Notes under the pieces: generated by a model
Database searches by the model: none
Told to the model about the DNA's origin: nothing
What the model saw: only the letters and a program-made list of their open reading frames with translations
Made by a program: the position numbers and the translations under genes
DNA from: EB88 sp965199135
GTDB taxonomy: Bacteria; Acidobacteriota; Terriglobia; Terriglobales; Acidobacteriaceae
Direction: 5' to 3'
DNA length: 64,000 nt
Assembly: GCA_965199135.1 (NCBI GenBank)
Contig: OZ240685.1
Coordinates: 1,984,001 to 2,048,000, forward strand
Part shown: positions 60,296-64,000 of the stretch, in pieces
How positions within the stretch are numbered: position 1 is the first letter of the stretch
Layout of the letters: each line of letters begins with the position of its first letter

Positions 60296-62116
60296 CTACG
60301 CAAGCGCGAAATACGTCGAGTATGTCTCGTGGCCCACGTCCGTAAACGGAACCAGCCGCACGCTTCTCCCGGCAGCCGCGACCGTCCACTCGTGCGCTCC
60401 GTTCTGCCGCGCTCGCAGTGCATCCGCTTCCCGGATCGTCAGGGGCCCCGCACCCAGAGGAAACAGCACGAGCGGTCCACGGAGCAGGGCGACCATCCGG
60501 CTCTCAGGCGCTGCTTCCTTGATCGGCTCCAGCCGCAGTTCAAGCGGCAGCGTCAACGACACCCGATCCCCGGTAGTCCACTCCCGGTCCAACGTCGTGA
60601 AGCCGCGGGCCGCAGCCACGGCCACCGGCTGCCCATTGACCCGGAGCGATGCGGCTGTGCCCGCCCACGCCGGAATCCGCAGCCGCATCGCGCAGTGCGT
60701 CGGAGCCGAAGCCGTGACCTCGATCCGGATCTCCCCACCGAGCGGATACTCGCCCTCCTGCTTCAGCGCGAGTTCGTTGCCGTTCTCGGTCCAGTGCAGC
60801 TTCGAGGGGATGTACAGGTTCACCCACACCGCGCCGGGCTCACGGAAGTAGGAGTTGATCCCGTAATCCGCAGCCACCTGCGGCAGCGTGCCGGAGCAGC
60901 AGGGCCACCGATGGTCCGAGTACACCCGCTTCGCCACCAGGTTGTTGTCCGCGTAGTAGAAGGCGCGACCGTCCTCTTCCAGCGGTTTTGCGCCCAGCAC
61001 CGTGTTGTACATCACTCGCTCCATGCTGTCGCCGTATCGACCGTCGCGCGTCGCCCGCAGCAGGTACCGCGTCAGCTTCATATGCGCGTACGAGCCGCAA
61101 GGGGTCTCGAAGCTGTTGTGCGATTTTGTGAGACTCTTACCGATCACGCTCGACCCAGGCGCTCCGAACTTCTCATCCGGCGCCCAACCGCCGGTCGCGT
61201 AGCTTTGCTGCTCGACCATATCGAAGCCGTTCTGCGCCGCGCGCAGATGCATCTGGCTGTTACCTACCAGGTACGCCTGCATCGCCGAGCACAACGCGTT
61301 TACGTAGCTGTACCCATGCTTGCCACCGAGCACGTTCTCCCCACGGGCCAGCGGGTCAAAGTAGGTCTTGTCATCCAGATACTGTTCAGCCATGTCGAAG
61401 TAGCGCTTGCCCGCGCCCATCGCTGAAACCAGGTACAGGTTCTCTGGCAGCGTGTAGCTCTCGTCCCAGTCATACGATTGGTCCTTGCCCTTCTGCCAGG
61501 GAACGTCGCGATCCACAGCATGCCCGGGCAGGTCGCCCAGGGCTGCATCGGTGGTCTTGTCGAGGATGCCGAACGCATTTGGGTCATTCAGCAGAGCGTG
61601 CGAGTCCTTGACGCCGCAGACGATCTTGTCGAGTGAGTAGGCGGGGAAGCGCGTATTTGTGTAAATCGAAGGAGTGATCGTCTTCTCGTAGAGCGCATGC
61701 AGCCGCAGCACTTTCTCCCTGGCCGCCGCATCGCCCGTGGTCGCGCTCATACGCGCAAGCGCCGAGGTCCACTGCCCGAAGGTCGCACCTGGTGCAAGCC
61801 CGGCATCCCCGGTTTTGTAGTTGTAATCCGGCTTGTACTCGTACCAGCCGCCGATATTCCGACCCACAACAGGCTGCCCCGCCATCTGGCGAAACGGTAG
61901 CAGCAGCGCATCGTCCGGAAGCGCCATCAGCACGCTATGCGTGTTCCGCCACTGCGCGGCATGCGGGGCGCTCGTCACCTCGACCTGGGCGTAGCCAAAC
62001 TCCTGGAGAGGCGCCGTCGCGGTGTCGAGTGCATGAGCGCTCACAAGGCTGGAGGCGGCAACGAGCGAGGAAGACTGGAGGAAAGTACGGCGCGTTAACG
62101 GGGTCAATGGGATCAT
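60296..62116 (-). CDS. GH127 beta-L-arabinofuranosidase-like protein, Tat-exported
   Basis: 606 residues. Twin-arginine signal LTRRTFLQSSSLVAASSL. The alpha/alpha-barrel region runs from about residue 30 (GGWYEYKPDYNYKTGDAGLA, SYVNALCSAMQAYL). GH127 signatures follow: SFETPCGSYAHMKLTRYLL with the catalytic-region Glu and zinc-binding Cys, and WPCCSGTLPQVAADYG with the Cys-Cys pair whose first Cys acts as nucleophile in this family. The C-terminal beta domains end near YFALA. It releases arabinofuranose from plant-type glycans or glycoproteins, in the periplasm. The ATG at 62116 begins the Tat signal; an 84-residue upstream extension has no sense. It lies between mnmA and the desulfurase gene. 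Confidence 0.9.
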   Translation of the reverse strand: MIPLTPLTRRTFLQSSSLVAASSLVSAHALDTATAPLQEFGYAQVEVTSAPHAAQWRNTHSVLMALPDDALLLPFRQMAGQPVVGRNIGGWYEYKPDYNYKTGDAGLAPGATFGQWTSALARMSATTGDAAAREKVLRLHALYEKTITPSIYTNTRFPAYSLDKIVCGVKDSHALLNDPNAFGILDKTTDAALGDLPGHAVDRDVPWQKGKDQSYDWDESYTLPENLYLVSAMGAGKRYFDMAEQYLDDKTYFDPLARGENVLGGKHGYSYVNALCSAMQAYLVGNSQMHLRAAQNGFDMVEQQSYATGGWAPDEKFGAPGSSVIGKSLTKSHNSFETPCGSYAHMKLTRYLLRATRDGRYGDSMERVMYNTVLGAKPLEEDGRAFYYADNNLVAKRVYSDHRWPCCSGTLPQVAADYGINSYFREPGAVWVNLYIPSKLHWTENGNELALKQEGEYPLGGEIRIEVTASAPTHCAMRLRIPAWAGTAASLRVNGQPVAVAAARGFTTLDREWTTGDRVSLTLPLELRLEPIKEAAPESRMVALLRGPLVLFPLGAGPLTIREADALRARQNGAHEWTVAAAGRSVRLVPFTDVGHETYSTYFALA

Positions 62117-62169
62117 CGCGGGGCTCTTTCGGTGTCTCTTGTTAGACGCGTCGGGAGCGACAAGGCCGC

Positions 62170-63354
62170 TTACAGGCCGACACCCTTGTACACCGGGCTT
62201 AGCTCCCGCAGGCGGGCCACAGCTGCCGGCACCAGCTCGATCGCCCGCGCCACCTCCTGCTCGGTCGTCAGCCGCGAGAGCGAGAAGCGCAGGCTCGCGC
62301 GCGCCCGGTGCGCACTGAGCCCCATCGCCGTGAGCACATGCGAAGGCTCGGTTGCACCTGAGGCGCATGCCGAGCCCCCGGAAAGCGCCAGACCCTTCAG
62401 GTCAAGCGCGATCACCAGCGCTTCGCCCTCCAGGTGATCGAACCAGAGATTCGTTGTATTCGGCAGGCGCGATCCGGGCGCTGTCGGGCCATTCACGCCG
62501 CACTCGTCGACTGCAGCCAGCAGGCCCTGCTCCAGTTGGTCGCGCAGTGCAGCAATCCGCTCGACGGTGCCATCCCGCAGAGCCTCCTGCCCGATCTGGA
62601 TGGCGCGCCCCAGGCCGACTAGCCCGGCAAGATTCTCGGTGCCTGCGCGGCGCTGCCGCTCATGCGCTCCCCCGTAGAACAGCGGCTGCAGCGGTGTGCC
62701 GCGGCGCACCCACAACGCGCCTACACCCTGCGGGCCATGCAGCTTGTGCCCGGAAAGGCTGAGCAGGTCAAGCCCCAGCGCCTTTACGTGGAGCGGCACC
62801 TTGCCGATCGCCTGCACGGCGTCAGTATGCAGCCACACATCCGCTTCAGCCGCGATGCGGCTGATCGGCTCGATCGGCTGCAGCGCCCCGGTCTCGTTGT
62901 TCGCAAACATGATGGACACCAGCTGCGTCTCCGGCCGGATCGCCCGGCGAACCTCGTCCGGATCGACCACACCCTCACCCGACACCGGGACGTAGGTGAC
63001 CGTGGCCCCGCGCTTCTCAAGAGCCTCGGCTGCATGGAGGATGGCGTGGTGCTCAATCGCTGAGGTGACCAGGTGTGCCGGCTCGCCGGCATCGAGTGCC
63101 TTGCCCACCACGCCAAACAGCGCCAGGTTATCGCTCTCAGTCGCGCCGCTGGTGAAGACGATCTCGGTCGCCCGCGCCCCCACGGCAGCCGCAACCTCTT
63201 CCCGCGCCTGCTCGACGGCCATGCGCGCCTGCTGCCCGTAGTGGTGAATCGATGACGCGTTGCCGAAGCTGCCAAGCAGATGCGGGCGCATCGCCTCGAA
63301 GACCTCGGGCAGCAGGGGAGTGGTGGCGTTTGCGTCCATGTAAATGCGCTGCAT
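62170..63354 (-). CDS. cysteine desulfurase (IscS/NifS family)
   Basis: 394 residues, PLP-dependent. MDANATTPLLPEV opens the protein, TSGATESDN binds the cofactor phosphate, HTDAVQAIGK has the cofactor Asp, and SLSGHKLHGP has the PLP Lys. The active-site Cys lies in GGSACASGATEPSHVL, with the longer loop typical of group I (IscS/NifS) enzymes. It removes sulfur from cysteine as a persulfide for Fe-S clusters and thio-tRNA. GGAGG lies three to four bases before the ATG at 63354; a TTG 12 bases upstream is an alternative. No iscU or iscA gene is adjacent, so a tRNA thiolation role with MnmA is reasonable. Confidence 0.94.
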   Translation of the reverse strand: MQRIYMDANATTPLLPEVFEAMRPHLLGSFGNASSIHHYGQQARMAVEQAREEVAAAVGARATEIVFTSGATESDNLALFGVVGKALDAGEPAHLVTSAIEHHAILHAAEALEKRGATVTYVPVSGEGVVDPDEVRRAIRPETQLVSIMFANNETGALQPIEPISRIAAEADVWLHTDAVQAIGKVPLHVKALGLDLLSLSGHKLHGPQGVGALWVRRGTPLQPLFYGGAHERQRRAGTENLAGLVGLGRAIQIGQEALRDGTVERIAALRDQLEQGLLAAVDECGVNGPTAPGSRLPNTTNLWFDHLEGEALVIALDLKGLALSGGSACASGATEPSHVLTAMGLSAHRARASLRFSLSRLTTEQEVARAIELVPAAVARLRELSPVYKGVGL

Positions 63355-63470
63355 GTCCCTCCCCAAGTTTACGCCGCAGCCGCCATACGCTTCTGCTAGG
63401 CTGGCTTCGCATTGCTCGCCAGTCCTTGCTCTACAGGCCGAGCTATGAACCGATCAGGAGAATCCGACCC

Positions 63471-64000
63471 ATGCACCTTCGCCCGACCCTCAAGACCCTT
63501 GCTCTGACCACCGCGCTCACCCTGCCCCTGTGTACTCTCGCCCAGGGCATGGGCAACATGAACATGGGCAGCAATACCAAGTCCGACATGAAGATGGGCG
63601 GGATGGTCTCGCCGGCTCACATCTTCGACAGCACGCTTTCGGGAGAAGAAAGCGAGATCGTCTCGCTGGCCGAAGCGATGCCCGCTGACAAGTTCAACTT
63701 CGCTCCTTCAAGCTCGATGGGCAAGTTCGATGGTGTACGCACCTTCTCCGCGCAGATCAAACACATCACCGAAGCCAACTTCGGCTTCTTCGATGGGTGG
63801 GGCATCTCCGGTGCGAAGAGCCGCAGCGACCTCGACGGCGCTACCAGCCGCGAGCAGATCCTCCAGAACCTCAAGGACTCCTTTGCCTACGCACACAAGG
63901 CCATGCAGACCATCACTGCGCAGAACGCCTTTGTCGACATGAATGGCAAGGGCGGCACCCGCGCCGGCACCGCCGTGCACGCGCTTGCGCACATGAACGA
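63471..64000 (+). CDS. secreted DinB-family protein with Met-rich N-terminus, cut by the right edge
   Basis: The first 176 residues are visible. A signal peptide (RPTLKTLALTTALTLPLCTLAQ) is followed by a Met/Gly-rich stretch (GMGNMNMGSNTKSDMKMGGM). The DinB four-helix fold comes next (ESEIVSLAEAMPADKFNFAPSS, TFSAQIKHITEANFGFFDGW, ALAHMN); His residues in IKHITEANF and at the visible end are placed like the metal-binding His of DinB/YfiT proteins. AGGAG lies ten bases before the ATG. Exported DinB proteins are of unknown function. The gene continues beyond the window. Confidence 0.82.
   Translation, partial: MHLRPTLKTLALTTALTLPLCTLAQGMGNMNMGSNTKSDMKMGGMVSPAHIFDSTLSGEESEIVSLAEAMPADKFNFAPSSSMGKFDGVRTFSAQIKHITEANFGFFDGWGISGAKSRSDLDGATSREQILQNLKDSFAYAHKAMQTITAQNAFVDMNGKGGTRAGTAVHALAHMN

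Noticed and set aside
1..64000. Insertion sequences, prophage, CRISPR arrays, restriction or toxin-antitoxin systems
   Set aside because: No transposase, integrase, phage structural, cas or toxin-like protein was recognised, and no spaced direct-repeat array was seen.

Overview
The window is a GC-rich (about 60%), densely packed bacterial chromosome segment. It most likely comes from the Acidobacteriota, class Terriglobia/Acidobacteriaceae. The supporting signs are an Oar-like TonB-type receptor, two sedolisin (S53) proteases with Ig-like regions and a C-terminal 'GCGSS' tail, many secreted glycosidases and peptidases, a tmRNA tag ANTEFALAA (close to acidobacterial tags I recall), and a small Lys/Arg-rich protein of a type common in that group. 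I see no insertion sequence, prophage, CRISPR array or tRNA gene. The left edge cuts a sensor-kinase-like gene and the right edge cuts a secreted DinB-family gene.

Layout. 0-4 kb: sensor-kinase start, a divergent proline-rich secreted protein, a small helical protein, an MFS transporter and a DUF2383 four-helix protein. 4-8 kb: a three-gene molybdenum hydroxylase operon of the PaoABC/YagTSR type. 8-11 kb: a secreted PNGase A homologue and a small outer-membrane barrel. 11.5-13.4 kb: a SAM riboswitch, a threonine-synthase-like PLP enzyme and a MoaD/ThiS-like sulfur carrier with an unusual Cys-rich tail. 13.5-15.5 kb: a small basic protein, dUTPase and a DEAD-box helicase. 16-26 kb: GH3 glycosidase, TonB-type receptor, SDR dehydrogenase and an S53 protease.

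26-37.7 kb is a cellulose operon, bcsQ, a bcsA-bcsB fusion, bcsZ and bcsC, whose genes all overlap. 37.9-43.7 kb holds a DUF4397 lipoprotein, an S9 peptidase and a GH2 glycosidase. 43.9-45.9 kb encodes a cytochrome b / sulfite-oxidase-fold molybdoenzyme pair. 46.0-46.6 kb holds tmRNA and, just upstream of it, a candidate small RNA with its own terminator. 47-53.6 kb: HD-GYP response regulator, sigma-like factor, GlmU and a pair of M16 peptidases. 54-64 kb: a second S53 protease, YtxH and DUF948 membrane proteins, MnmA, a GH127 arabinofuranosidase, cysteine desulfurase and the cut DinB gene.

How it fits together. The cellulose synthase keeps a PilZ motif, so cyclic di-GMP should activate it; the HD-GYP regulator could lower that signal. 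Cysteine desulfurase and MnmA belong to the same sulfur-relay pathway for tRNA thiolation. The strongest candidate for an unusual system is the SAM-riboswitch/ThrC-like/MoaD-like operon. It looks like a protein-thiocarboxylate route to homocysteine from O-phosphohomoserine, with a carrier whose Gly-Gly is masked by an 18-residue tail containing seven cysteines.
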